Source: Myxococcales bacterium
GTDB lineage: Bacteria; Myxococcota_A; UBA9042
Length of the DNA: 40,566 bases
Direction of reading: 5' to 3'
Assembly: GCA_009692465.1 (NCBI GenBank)
Contig: SHZD01000031.1
Span: 1-40,566 of the forward strand
This document shows positions 16,917 to 25,651 of the stretch, in pieces (position 1 is the first letter of the stretch; each line of letters starts with the position of its first letter). The notes under the pieces are model-generated. The model was not told the DNA's origin and searched no databases. It saw nothing but the letters and a program-made list of their open reading frames with translations. The position numbers and the translations under genes are program-made.

Positions 16917-19061
16917 ATGTTCAAGATTATTCCGATCTTCGCCGCGACCGTTGCGACCTTGGGCGGGTGCAGCAATCCGGCCACGGGCAATGGCGGCGGT
17001 TCGGTCAACGCCGATGGCAATGGTTCGGCCACCTTTGGCGATGGCAACACGTTGCCGGACGGCGCTGTGATCGACGCCGCCGCGACCGACACCGTCCATG
17101 TGGATGCCACTGACGCCGCGCCGACCGACTTCACCACCGGCTTTAATTGCGAGGTCGAAGGCATCACGGTGTGCTTTAACGCCAAGGTGATCAAATCGTG
17201 CATCAACGGCGAGTGGCAGTTTGCCGAAACTTGCGCCGAAGGCATGGAGTGCACCGAAGGCAAATGCGGCACTCCGACCACCTGCACCGCTGGCCAGACC
17301 GACGGCTGCGCCGGCGCCAACTACGTCAAGGTCTGCGCCGACACCGGCAAAGCGTGGCTGACCAAAAAGTGCCCGGGTAAACAACTGTGCGTGCAGGGCG
17401 CGTGCAAGGAAACCGTCTGCACTCCCACGATCGGCACCTGCTTGGACCAGCAAAACATCCAGGTGTGCAAAGACGACGGCAGCGGCTACGACCTGCCGGC
17501 CGCCTGCAAGCCGGGCAACATCTGCTTTGGCGGCAAGTGCGTCAGCTTGTGCGAAAGCAACTTGAAAATCAGCAACAACGTCGGCTGCGAGTACTGGGCG
17601 GCCGACTTGGACTCGTGCCACGACACATTTTCGGCGGCGCTGAACAAGGACAAGCTGACGCCCGACTTCATCGCGCACAGCATCGTTGTTTCCAATCCCG
17701 GCGGGTTCGACGCCGAAATCACCATCAATATCGCGGCGTCGTGTGGTGCCGCCCTGTGCGAGCAAGTGACCACCTGTGGCGGCAAGTTTACCGAGTGCAA
17801 GAATCCGTCTGGGGTCTACGCGCTTAAACTCACTGATTATATTGTCAAAGCCGGGCAAAGCAAAGAGTTCAAGATGCCAGTGATGAATGTCGACGGCTCG
17901 GGCATCTTTCGCAAGGCGATCCAGATCAAGTCCACTCAGCCGATTGTTGCCTTTCAATTCAACCCGTTCGATGCCGAGGGCGCCTTTAGCAATGACGCCT
18001 CGCTGCTTTTGCCAGTTAACACGCTGGGCAAGACCTATTTTGCGGTGGTGCTGTCGTCGCGGCCGGACATCAATATTGGGCTAAAAATGCCGTCACAGAG
18101 CGGCTATGTGACTGTCGTTGCAGCTAAAGAGGGCGAAACGACAGTGTTGGTGACCCCGACCGACAAAGTGCTGGCCGCGCCCAAATACGGGGTGCCGCAA
18201 GATGGCACTACGCCGGCGGCGCTGGAACCAGGCAAGACTTATACCTTTAAACTCAAGCAGTTTGACGTGCTCAACTTGGAGCACTTGGCCGAACTGAACT
18301 TCAAGGGTCCGACCGATTTGACCGGCACTAAGATCGTCGCCGACAAACCGGTGGCGGTGTTTTGTGGCCACGAAGAGGCAGTCATCGGCAATGAAGGGGC
18401 CTCGCAGACCGCTCCGGTCGATCCCAACGATCCCAATGCTAAAGGCAGTTGTTGTGCAGAACACATTGAAGAACAAATGATTCCGCTCGAAGCGTGGGGC
18501 ACCGAAGCGCTGTGCGTCAAGACCAAATCGCGCGGCGGCGAGTTGGATTTGTGGTACGTCGTTGCTGGCGAGGACAACGTGCAGCTGACGACCACCCCCA
18601 AGACCGAACTGGACGGCAAGATTTTGGCCAAAGAGGGTAAACACCTGATTTTGCATACAGATCAGTCGTTCATGCTCAAGGCCACTGGCAAAGTCCAAGT
18701 GGTGCAGTTCATCGTCAGTCGCGGTCAGACCGCATCGTTTATCGGCGATCCGACCATGATGGTGATCCCGCCTAAGCAGCAGTATCGCGAGGAGTATTTG
18801 ATTCAGACCGCCGACGGTTACGGCACCAACTGGGTGTCGGTGATTCGGCCCAAGGGCTTGGTCATTGAACTGGATGCGGTCGCTTTGCAGGACGCCGCGT
18901 TTGCTACGTTTGGCGATAACACGTGGGAACTGGGCTATTTCGAAGTCAAAAAAGGCACCCACATTTTCAAGTCCAAGACCGGCGGCAGTTTTGGGCTGAT
19001 GGCCTACGGCTACGGCAACGCGACCGCCTATGGCTATCCGGGTGGCATGAACTTGAAGTGA
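16917..19061 (+). CDS. Lipoprotein with IgGFc-binding-type domain (714 aa)
   Basis: Predicted surface lipoprotein. The start is ATG 16917, which gives MFKIIPIFAATVATLGGC with a lipobox; in-frame sequence further upstream lies in mobile repeat B3 and is not coding. An Asp/Ala/Thr-rich linker follows. Cys-rich segments (about residues 55-215) carry C..GxC pairs. From about residue 230 onward the protein matches the bacterial IgGFc-binding N-terminal-like family: conserved stretches include VVSNPGGFDAEITI, STQPIVAFQFNPFD, DASLLLPVNTLGKTYF, DKPVAVFCGHE and PLEAWGTEALCVKT. This family is frequent in predatory and surface-rich bacteria, and its ligand is not known. The gene stands alone; a DUF481 gene converges on it with a gap of 26 bases. 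Confidence 0.82.
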   Translation: MFKIIPIFAATVATLGGCSNPATGNGGGSVNADGNGSATFGDGNTLPDGAVIDAAATDTVHVDATDAAPTDFTTGFNCEVEGITVCFNAKVIKSCINGEWQFAETCAEGMECTEGKCGTPTTCTAGQTDGCAGANYVKVCADTGKAWLTKKCPGKQLCVQGACKETVCTPTIGTCLDQQNIQVCKDDGSGYDLPAACKPGNICFGGKCVSLCESNLKISNNVGCEYWAADLDSCHDTFSAALNKDKLTPDFIAHSIVVSNPGGFDAEITINIAASCGAALCEQVTTCGGKFTECKNPSGVYALKLTDYIVKAGQSKEFKMPVMNVDGSGIFRKAIQIKSTQPIVAFQFNPFDAEGAFSNDASLLLPVNTLGKTYFAVVLSSRPDINIGLKMPSQSGYVTVVAAKEGETTVLVTPTDKVLAAPKYGVPQDGTTPAALEPGKTYTFKLKQFDVLNLEHLAELNFKGPTDLTGTKIVADKPVAVFCGHEEAVIGNEGASQTAPVDPNDPNAKGSCCAEHIEEQMIPLEAWGTEALCVKTKSRGGELDLWYVVAGEDNVQLTTTPKTELDGKILAKEGKHLILHTDQSFMLKATGKVQVVQFIVSRGQTASFIGDPTMMVIPPKQQYREEYLIQTADGYGTNWVSVIRPKGLVIELDAVALQDAAFATFGDNTWELGYFEVKKGTHIFKSKTGGSFGLMAYGYGNATAYGYPGGMNLK

Positions 19062-19087
19062 TGTGGGGTGATCGAGCGACCCAACCG

Positions 19088-19882
19088 CTAAAATCCGGCC
19101 AAAAGGCTGACTTTGCCAGTGCCATCGAATCCGCGCACGGCGATCGGCGGCTGGGTGTCGTAGCCGAGCGCCCAGTTGACCCGCAGCGCCGTGGCCTTGT
19201 TGATCGACACCACCAGCGCCAAGTCGATTAATCCGCGCAAATCGCTGAAATCACTCCATTTAGGCTGCGCGTACACCACCAGCACTGCCGACGCCGTTTC
19301 GCTCAAGCTGGCCGCAATGACGGCGTAGGACGACAGGCGCTGTTCAAGCACCAGACCCGCTAGATCGCCGCCCTTGGGGTTGAGCAACTCCTCCCACTGC
19401 ATCATGTGGGCCACACCCAGCGCGATGTGGATGCCGCCGATGGCGTCGACGTCCAGGCGCGCACCGCCACCCGCCACCATCCGCGTCTTGAGCCGCCGCC
19501 AGCGGTCGAATTCGTGCTGACCAAAGGCCTCCAACGACAAGTGCGGGGCCAACAGGTAGCGCACCCGCAGGTGTTCAAACAGCTTGGACTGAAACGGCTC
19601 GTCGGCGAACTGGCCGGCTGTGCCCTTGACCCCATAAGCACCGGCCGCTGTCACCAGCGCGACCCAGTCCGGGGTGCGGAAAAACAGCGTTCCACTACCG
19701 CCGCCGGTCAGCAACAGCGAATTGCCCAGCAGCCAGTCGCCGGTCAGTGCCAATTGGCCCGAAGCGCCCAATTGCACAGGTTTACCAGCCAGTTGCTGAA
19801 TATTGACAATCTGAGCGAACCCAGCTCGACTGGGCAACACCATCAGAACCGCAACAACTAGGAACAGCACCAACCGCCGCAT
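19088..19882 (-). CDS. DUF481 family outer membrane protein
   Basis: Predicted outer-membrane beta-barrel of the DUF481 (YdiY-like) family, once called salt-induced outer membrane protein; the true role is unknown. A signal peptide (MRRLVLFLVVAVLMVLPSRA, cleavage near GFAQ) precedes the mature protein. The family segment FEHLRVRYLLAPHLSLEAFG followed by HEFDRWRRLKTRMVAGGGAR is easy to see, and the protein ends in Phe as barrels do. I place the start at 19882, where GGAAG lies a few bases upstream; an in-frame ATG six codons earlier (19900) lacks a ribosome site. The gene stands alone and diverges from the beta-helix gene. Confidence 0.78.
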   Translation of the reverse strand: MRRLVLFLVVAVLMVLPSRAGFAQIVNIQQLAGKPVQLGASGQLALTGDWLLGNSLLLTGGGSGTLFFRTPDWVALVTAAGAYGVKGTAGQFADEPFQSKLFEHLRVRYLLAPHLSLEAFGQHEFDRWRRLKTRMVAGGGARLDVDAIGGIHIALGVAHMMQWEELLNPKGGDLAGLVLEQRLSSYAVIAASLSETASAVLVVYAQPKWSDFSDLRGLIDLALVVSINKATALRVNWALGYDTQPPIAVRGFDGTGKVSLLAGF

Positions 19883-20048
19883 CGTCTTCCGACCTCGCAT
19901 CAGGGCTGCCGATTGTGGCGCGCGGTCGCACTAGATGCAATCGCGGTTTTGGGGCACTTGCACCCCAAGATCGGCTCGCTGCTGGCTGGGCAGAATCGTC
20001 AAGTGCTGCGCGGCCATGCTACCCTAGTGCCGCGCCCACTTGGGTGCA

Positions 20049-21005
20049 GTGCGACAATCCCCTGTGGCCGCTCTGTTGTTGCTTGCCGTGTTTGCTGTCG
20101 ACTGGTGCGCGCCTTTGGCTGAGCCGGTCGGGTCACTTTCATCAGCTTTCGGATTGAATTCCATGACTTCTGCATCGCCCGCTGTCACCGCAATTGCTCT
20201 GGCGTCTGGTGCCCAGACGCCTGCTGCCCAGACGCCTGCTGCCCACTGCGATGTGCAGGTGGAAGCTGGCGGCACGTTTTTGCAAGACGCCGTAGCCAAA
20301 GCGACCACCGGCAATCGGTTGTGTTTAGGGGCTGGAATTCACAAGGGTGGATTTGCGCTGGACAAATCGCTGACTGTGGTGGGCGTCGCCGGTTCCATCA
20401 TCGAAGGCTCCGGCCGCGGCAGTGTCTTGCGCATTGAGGACGACGGCTTGGCGATCCGCTTGGAAGGCTTGACGATTCGCGGCGGCAACGCCGATGCCGG
20501 TGGCGGCCTCGCCATTCACGGGCGCGGCAAAGTCACCATTGCGGATTGCACTTTTGCCGCCAACAAAGCCGGCATGGTCGGCGGTGGCGGCTTGTTCGCA
20601 CGCGGCGGCCTGCTGCAACTGGAGCGCTGCACGTTCAATGGCAACGACGGCCGCCAAGGCGGCGCGGTATTGTTGGCGCAAGCGCTCAAGGCCGAGTTCA
20701 CTCGCTGCACTTTTACAGGCAATCGCGGCGAACAAGCTGGGGCCATTCGCGCCACTGAGGGCATCGAGTTGGCCCTGAAAGCCTGTAGTTTTGTCGGCAA
20801 TAGCGGCCAAGACGGCGCAGCGTTGCGCATTTCAGGCACCAAAAGTAGAAAGCCCAAAATCAGCTTGGATCACTGCACCATCGACGCCGGCACGCTCATC
20901 AACGGTCCCGACATCGCTGGCGAAGTCAGCGCCCGCAACAGCACGTTGCCGCAGTCGTGGAAAAGCGCCGCATTGGACGATCGCGGTCACAATACTTGGA
21001 AATAA
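20049..21005 (+). CDS. Secreted right-handed beta-helix (Pmp-like repeat) protein
   Basis: Exported protein of about 318 residues with a parallel beta-helix. A signal peptide (MRQSPVAALLLLAVFAVDWC) is read from GTG 20049; a TTG three codons upstream is possible. A short AQTPAAQTPAAH repeat follows. The helix coils are visible as LTIRGGNADAGGGLAI, DCTFAANKAGMVGGGGL, CTFNGNDGRQGGAVLL and CTFTGNRGEQAGAI; these are the GG(A/G)I and FxxN motifs of polymorphic membrane protein repeats. There is no autotransporter barrel, so it is probably a soluble or surface-bound protein. The calpain gene follows after 26 bases, so the two may share a transcript. Confidence 0.78.
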   Translation: MRQSPVAALLLLAVFAVDWCAPLAEPVGSLSSAFGLNSMTSASPAVTAIALASGAQTPAAQTPAAHCDVQVEAGGTFLQDAVAKATTGNRLCLGAGIHKGGFALDKSLTVVGVAGSIIEGSGRGSVLRIEDDGLAIRLEGLTIRGGNADAGGGLAIHGRGKVTIADCTFAANKAGMVGGGGLFARGGLLQLERCTFNGNDGRQGGAVLLAQALKAEFTRCTFTGNRGEQAGAIRATEGIELALKACSFVGNSGQDGAALRISGTKSRKPKISLDHCTIDAGTLINGPDIAGEVSARNSTLPQSWKSAALDDRGHNTWK

Positions 21006-21031
21006 CTTCGGATCCGCTCTAGGAGGCCTTC

Positions 21032-22012
21032 ATGCCCGCTGCCGCTCACAAGAAAAAGACCAAGAAAAACAAGAATCAGCAGCCGCAGCAGCCCAAGCCT
21101 CAGGCTGGGCCCCAGCAACAGGCGCCGCAAAAGCCCAAGGAGCAGGCCGCCAAGACCAACGTCGACGTCGCTGATCCGAGCTTGGTCAAAAACGCTGATA
21201 CCAAGGCCGAAGACGCCTACGCCTACACGAAAAACGACCGCGGCGCGCAGTTGTACGGCCCCGATGGCATCAAAGCCATGGATGTGCGCCAAGGCGCGAT
21301 TGCGGATTGCTATTTGGCGGCGTCGATGGGTGCGGTGGCTGGGTCCAAGCCTGACGCGATCGAGCAGGCGATCAAGGACAACAAGGACGGCACCTACACC
21401 GTGCGCTTTTACGAGTTGGACTGGCAGGGCAAAAAGACCGCCCACATGGAAACGGTGGACGCCGACTTGGCGCACAACGGCGATGCGCCGGCCTACGCGC
21501 GTTCGACCGAGAAAGTCGATGGCAAAGAGTGGATGGAACTGTGGCCGTCGATTATTGAAAAGGCCTACGCGGCCTGGAAGGGTTCCTACGACGAAATTGG
21601 GCACGGTGGTATTTCGGGCGACGTCATGACTGCGCTGACCGGCGAACCGTCGCGGCAACAGAGCACCCAAGCTGCCGGTGACAACGACCCGTTGTGGACC
21701 AAAATGAAAGCGGCCAGCGACCAGAAAAAGTCGATGACCGCGGGATCGGGCGATAAAGACGACGCCAAGTACAAGGATCCCGCCGCGGGCGTGTACGGTT
21801 GGCATGCCTATACGATTATCGGCGTCGAAGAGAAGAAAGAGGGCGATAAGTCCAAGCGCCACGTGATCTTGCGCAATCCGTGGGGCAAGCGGCGGCGCGA
21901 TGCCGATGCCGCGGCAGTGGGCGACACTGAAAATAACTCGGCTGGTGGAGTTTTTAAGCTCGATTGGGCCGAATTTCGTCGTCTTTACGACAATGTGACC
22001 ATCAATGGCTAA
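21032..22012 (+). CDS. Calpain-family (C2) cysteine peptidase
   Basis: Cysteine protease of the calpain family, rare but known in bacteria. The catalytic set is complete: C93 in RQGAIADCYLAASMGA, H258 in YGWHAYTIIGVEE, and N282 in LRNPWGKRRR. Residues 1-45 are Lys/Gln/Pro-rich with no hydrophobic export signal, so it is either cytoplasmic or leaves the cell by a non-Sec route. There are no EF-hand or C2-like domains beyond the protease core, and the 326 aa length is that of a bare core. AGGAGG stands six bases before the ATG, the best ribosome site in the window. Its end overlaps the next gene by eight bases. Bacterial calpains have no settled role; calcium control is unproven here. Confidence 0.88.
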   Translation: MPAAAHKKKTKKNKNQQPQQPKPQAGPQQQAPQKPKEQAAKTNVDVADPSLVKNADTKAEDAYAYTKNDRGAQLYGPDGIKAMDVRQGAIADCYLAASMGAVAGSKPDAIEQAIKDNKDGTYTVRFYELDWQGKKTAHMETVDADLAHNGDAPAYARSTEKVDGKEWMELWPSIIEKAYAAWKGSYDEIGHGGISGDVMTALTGEPSRQQSTQAAGDNDPLWTKMKAASDQKKSMTAGSGDKDDAKYKDPAAGVYGWHAYTIIGVEEKKEGDKSKRHVILRNPWGKRRRDADAAAVGDTENNSAGGVFKLDWAEFRRLYDNVTING

Positions 22013-22724
22013 GCGCTCACTTGTTTGGATCGCCGGTTTCTCTCTGGTCGTGGCCAGTTGTATGCCCGCGCCAACTCCAGCCGGCAATGCGGCGACCGAC
22101 ACCGCAGCTGCGGACACAGCCGACGGCACATTTATTGCTGAAACTAAGGCGACGGACACTGCGGCGGCTGACGCCGCGGTACCTGTCAAGCGCAATCCGG
22201 CCTGTGGCCCGTTTGATGCCAGTGCCCGCGGCAAGAAAGTCCCGTGGAATGGCTACACCATTGGCCAGCAAACGTTCACTTGCAATTCGTGCCGTGGCGG
22301 CGACCCGTTGCTGCAAGGGTCGTGGCGCCAAATCGACTTCAAGACCGAAGATCCGGCCACACCGATGGGCGACAACAAAGACGTGCTGACCATCGACGGC
22401 AACACCTGGAGGGAGCGCATCGCCGGCAAGGACACCGCGGGCAAAGTCCAAGAGCAAGTCATCGACGGCTGGTATTTCTGTTCGGATGGCGCTGAGTTCA
22501 TCTCCAAGGACCAGTTTTGGATCATGGACAAAGTGGTGCCCGACGGTCTTTTTGGCAATAAAAACGGAAACTTTTTGCGAATATCTGCGCTAACCAGCGG
22601 TTCAGACTTGATGGCCTTGATTGTCTACGATTCGTTTGAGAGCAAGACCACCAAGACCTATAACTTTTGTCGCATTGGCAGCACCATCAAGGGCCATCTG
22701 TGCAATGATCCTTTTGCGCCCTAG
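22005..22724 (+). CDS. Small Cys-containing lipoprotein overlapping the calpain gene
   Basis: Predicted lipoprotein (239 aa) of a family I do not recognise. The signal MAKRSLVWIAGFSLVVASC has a lipobox; an Ala/Thr/Asp-rich linker runs to about residue 60. The folded part contains a CNSCRGGDPLLQGSWRQIDF segment and later Cys (WYFCSDGAE, YNFCRIGS, LCNDPF), consistent with disulfides outside the cytoplasm. LLQGSWR..IDF suggests a lipocalin-like or small beta-barrel fold, but this is a guess. Its ATG lies eight bases inside the calpain stop, so translation is coupled and a joint role (partner, target or inhibitor) is possible. Confidence 0.7.
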   Translation: MAKRSLVWIAGFSLVVASCMPAPTPAGNAATDTAAADTADGTFIAETKATDTAAADAAVPVKRNPACGPFDASARGKKVPWNGYTIGQQTFTCNSCRGGDPLLQGSWRQIDFKTEDPATPMGDNKDVLTIDGNTWRERIAGKDTAGKVQEQVIDGWYFCSDGAEFISKDQFWIMDKVVPDGLFGNKNGNFLRISALTSGSDLMALIVYDSFESKTTKTYNFCRIGSTIKGHLCNDPFAP

Positions 22725-22769
22725 CCTTATCGCTCCTAGTCCGCAGTACGCAGCTCCCGGCAAACGTAC

Positions 22770-22911
22770 TTAGGGCCCGTGTAAAATCAGGTCGATTTTG
22801 CACCCCGGCCCTAATGCTTGCTTGGTCGGTCGCTAACTCGCGGCTTTGCAAGCCGACTCGACGCTCCGCTCCAGTCGCGGATCGAGCGAGTTATTTTTTC
22901 ACGAGCCCTTA
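22770..22911 (-). mobile_element. Family B MITE-like repeat, copy B2 (reverse)
   Basis: A 136-bp element (22773-22908) flanked by TTA on both sides, in reverse orientation to B1 but nearly the same sequence. The core GGCTTGCAAAGCC and the end GGGCTCGTGAAAAAATAACT are kept on the reverse strand. The outer hairpin arms (GGGCCCGTGTAAAATC against GATTTTGCACCCCGGCCC) are less perfect than in B1. It fills most of the gap between the calpain-linked lipoprotein and the metallophosphoesterase genes, ending 15 bases before the latter's ATG. Confidence 0.85.
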
Positions 22912-22926
22912 GCCGCCGACCACCTC

Positions 22927-24105
22927 ATGAACAAAACAATTTGGTTGATCGCCGTGTTTGGCGCGGTTCTGCTCGGCCTTGTCGGCTTGACCCATTGGCT
23001 GCTGTACCAGCGTTTGGTGGTGGCGACGGCGCTGCCGGCCCCGTGGCGCCAGATTGCCGCGATCGCAATCGTGCTATTGGGGCTTAGTCTGCCGCTGGCC
23101 TTTGTGCTGCAGCGACTGGTCGATGCGCCGGCGATGCGGCCCGTTGCGGTGGGCGCATTTGTGTGGATGGGGCTGGTGTTCCTGCTGGTACTGGGCATTG
23201 CCATGGTGGGCCTGCTTGGCTGGGGCCACGACAAAGTTGCAGATTTTCGCGGGTTGGTGGTGGATCCCGAGCGGCGCTTGTTCTTGGCGCGATTGCTCGG
23301 TGGCGCGGCGGCCGGTGGCGCGCTGTTGGCTGGGGCATCGGCGCTGCACGAAGCCTTGCGGTTTCCGCAGTTGCGGCGGGTCGAAATCAAGCTACGCAAG
23401 CTTCCCAAAGGCCTAGATGGCCTGACGATTGTCCAAGTCAGCGATTTGCATGTGGGCGTGACGATTCAGCGGCAGTGGGTTGAGAAATTAGTCATAGAGA
23501 TCAATAAGTTGCGCCCCGATATTGTGGCGTTGACGGGCGATCTCGTCGATGGGCCTGTGGCGGCACTGCGCGAGCACGTTGCCCCGTTCGCCAACGTCCA
23601 AGCGCGGTTGGGTACGTTCTTGGTGACAGGCAACCACGAGTACTATTCGGGTGCCGACCAGTGGATTGCGGTGTGGCAGCAGTTGGGTGTGCGCGTGCTG
23701 CGCAATGAGTGCGTGACCGTGCAAGATGGCGATCATGCCTTCGATCTCGCCGGTGTCGACGACTGGACGGCGGCGCGCTTTGGTCTGGCTGGCCACGGTC
23801 ACGACGTCGCCAAGGCGCTGCGCGGCCGCGATACCAGTCGTGAGCTGGTCTTGTTGGCGCATCAACCTAAAAGTATTTATGAAGCGGCCGACCATGGCGT
23901 AGGGTTGCAACTGTCGGGGCACACCCACGGCGGCCAGATTTGGCCGTTTGGCTGGCTGGTGCGCTTGGTGCAACCGTACGTGGCAGGGCTGTATTTGCAT
24001 GGCGCGACATGGATTTACGTCAGTCGCGGCACCGGATTTTGGGGCCCGCCCATGCGGCTGTCGGCGCCTTCCGAGTTGACCCAGCTCGTGCTGCGGGCGG
24101 CTTAG
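22927..24105 (+). CDS. Membrane-anchored metallophosphoesterase (YkuE/YaeI-like)
   Basis: Calcineurin-like phosphoesterase with an N-terminal membrane region. Three to four hydrophobic spans cover residues 1-155 (for example FVWMGLVFLLVLGIAMVGLL), and the enzyme domain follows. All five family motifs are present: D173-x-H175 (VSDLHVG), D205 (TGDLVDG), N236-H237-E (TGNHEYY), H312 (LLAHQP), and H332-x-H334 (SGHTHGGQIWP). The substrate could be a lipid-linked phosphate such as UDP-diacylglucosamine in related enzymes, but this is inference. The start is ATG 22927; sequence before it is mobile repeat B2. The DUF4403 gene begins three bases after its stop, so the two form an operon. Confidence 0.9.
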   Translation: MNKTIWLIAVFGAVLLGLVGLTHWLLYQRLVVATALPAPWRQIAAIAIVLLGLSLPLAFVLQRLVDAPAMRPVAVGAFVWMGLVFLLVLGIAMVGLLGWGHDKVADFRGLVVDPERRLFLARLLGGAAAGGALLAGASALHEALRFPQLRRVEIKLRKLPKGLDGLTIVQVSDLHVGVTIQRQWVEKLVIEINKLRPDIVALTGDLVDGPVAALREHVAPFANVQARLGTFLVTGNHEYYSGADQWIAVWQQLGVRVLRNECVTVQDGDHAFDLAGVDDWTAARFGLAGHGHDVAKALRGRDTSRELVLLAHQPKSIYEAADHGVGLQLSGHTHGGQIWPFGWLVRLVQPYVAGLYLHGATWIYVSRGTGFWGPPMRLSAPSELTQLVLRAA

Positions 24106-24108
24106 CCC

Positions 24109-25491
24109 ATGCGGCGCTTTGGGGTGGTGTTAGCGACCTCGCTGATGGGCTGCGCCGTCCAACTGCGAGCCCCGCAACCGGATTTGCCTGATCGGACACC
24201 GATGCGGCCAGCGCCGCAGCTCAGTCATTTGGCCGCAGTGGCGCGCATCCCGCACGCGACGCTAGCTCGGTTGGCCCAAGCGCACTTGAATCAGGGCCAG
24301 TCGGGCACCGAAGCTGCTGCAATGCTGCAAGCGACGTGGCAAGTGACGCGCGACGGTCCGGTGGCGGTGCACGGCGACGAGCGCGGTCGTCTGTGCTTTG
24401 TTACCCCGTTCAAAGGCAACGTGGAGGTGGCGGCGCTGGGCCAGCGGCTGCAGCGCGATTTGCGCGGCAAGCTCAGTGCCTGTGCGCGGCCAGAACTGGA
24501 CAGTGGGGCGGCGCTGCACATGCGCGACGCCGACGCGCGGGTGCTGATCGATCGTTCCGCCATCGGCGGTCCTGTTGCCTTTGTGTTGGACGCGATCGTC
24601 ACCAAGTTGCAGGCTGTAGCGGGCGAGGCCGCCTTGACCAAACTGCGCGAATGGGTGCTGCCGACGTGGGATGCGCTGGGCCCTTTGCAAACCATGCTGC
24701 AAACGCCGATCGCGTTGCCGGACGGCTCTTGCGTCAAGCTGCGCCCGCAGTCGGTGCGGGTAACCCAGCCGACCATCGATCCCAGCGCCTTGCGGATGGG
24801 TGCCAGCATTGCGGCGCTGCCCACGGCCGAACAACCGTGCGTGCGCGAGGCGCAATTGCCCGATTCAGGCCGGCTGCTGGCGTCGGTGGCGGATAATCTG
24901 GACTCGCCTAAGACCTTCTTGTTGCTGCCGGTGGCGCTGGCCATCGAAAACTTGCGCAAGCCAATGCAGGACGAAATGGAGCGAATTGGCGTGCTCAAGA
25001 CCGATCAAGGTTGGGTCAAAGTCACCGGCATTCGCCTGAGTACCGCCAAAGGTTCGCTGTTGGTCCACGCGGCCATCGTTGGTGAAGTGCAGGATAAGTT
25101 TCTGTTTATCCCGATTCGCCGCCCGCTGAGCGGCGAGATCTTGCTGTGGGGCACCCCGGAAGTGGGCCGCGACGGGATCCAGCTGACTAAGCTGGAGATG
25201 GAACTGCACACCGATGACCGGCTCGTCGCGCTGGGCGCTGCGCTCAAGCATTCGCAACTTGTGGATGTAGTGAGCAAATACGCGAAAATACCCCGCGATC
25301 GCATCGACGTCATGGCCCGCAAAGCTTTGGACGACATCAGTCAGGGCATTTACGTGGGCAAAGAGAAATTGCCTGCCCGCATCAGCACCGACCAACTGCA
25401 AATCGAGTCGGTGACGGCGGCCGGTCAGCGGCTAGAAGTGTTGGTGCGCTTTGTCGGTCAAGTGGTGATTGGCGACACCGCGCAGCGTTGA
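24109..25491 (+). CDS. DUF4403 family lipoprotein
   Basis: Predicted lipoprotein of the DUF4403 family (460 aa). A short signal, MRRFGVVLATSLMGC, ends in a lipobox. The mature part has the even mix of long strands and helices typical of the family, with ALHMRDADARVLIDRSAIG, KTFLLLPVALAIENLRKPMQ, FLFIPIRRPLSGEILLWGTP and a basic, Ile/Val-rich end. These proteins resemble lipid-binding (TULIP/AsmA-like) folds, but no function is proven. It begins three bases after the metallophosphoesterase stop codon, which suggests a joint envelope-lipid task. Its final codons (Ala-Gln-Arg-stop) are the first unit of the 23-bp tandem array that follows. Confidence 0.8.
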   Translation: MRRFGVVLATSLMGCAVQLRAPQPDLPDRTPMRPAPQLSHLAAVARIPHATLARLAQAHLNQGQSGTEAAAMLQATWQVTRDGPVAVHGDERGRLCFVTPFKGNVEVAALGQRLQRDLRGKLSACARPELDSGAALHMRDADARVLIDRSAIGGPVAFVLDAIVTKLQAVAGEAALTKLREWVLPTWDALGPLQTMLQTPIALPDGSCVKLRPQSVRVTQPTIDPSALRMGASIAALPTAEQPCVREAQLPDSGRLLASVADNLDSPKTFLLLPVALAIENLRKPMQDEMERIGVLKTDQGWVKVTGIRLSTAKGSLLVHAAIVGEVQDKFLFIPIRRPLSGEILLWGTPEVGRDGIQLTKLEMELHTDDRLVALGAALKHSQLVDVVSKYAKIPRDRIDVMARKALDDISQGIYVGKEKLPARISTDQLQIESVTAAGQRLEVLVRFVGQVVIGDTAQR

Positions 25492-25629
25492 TTGGCGGCA
25501 GGGCGCAGCGTTGATTGGCGGCAGGGCGCAGTGTTAATTGGCGGCAGGGCGCAGCGTTAATTGGCGGCAGGGCGCAGCGTTAATTGGCGGCAGGGCGCAG
25601 CGTTAATTGGCGGCAGGGCGCAGTGTTGA
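25483..25629. repeat. 23-bp tandem array that includes a stop codon
   Basis: Six full units and part of a seventh, starting at 25483, 25506, 25529, 25552, 25575, 25598 and 25621. Each begins CAGYGTTRATTGGCGG, with changes only at the Y and R positions. The first unit contains the stop codon of the DUF4403 gene, so the array seems to have grown from the gene's 3' end. It lies between two convergent genes. Confidence 0.9.
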
Positions 25630-25651
25630 ACTCTGCCACGCGCACCTGTGC

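Noticed and set aside
20049-21005. Autotransporter of the Pmp type
   Set aside because: The beta-helix repeats fit, but there is no C-terminal barrel.
20987-22234. Long minus-strand open frame (415 codons) opposite the calpain gene
   Set aside because: It has no domain match, an Arg/Val/Gly-rich shadow composition, and lies opposite a gene with complete catalytic residues and a strong ribosome site.
25483-25629. CRISPR array
   Set aside because: The 23-bp units are directly adjacent with no variable spacers, and no cas genes are near. The same holds for the 10-, 24- and 30-bp arrays.
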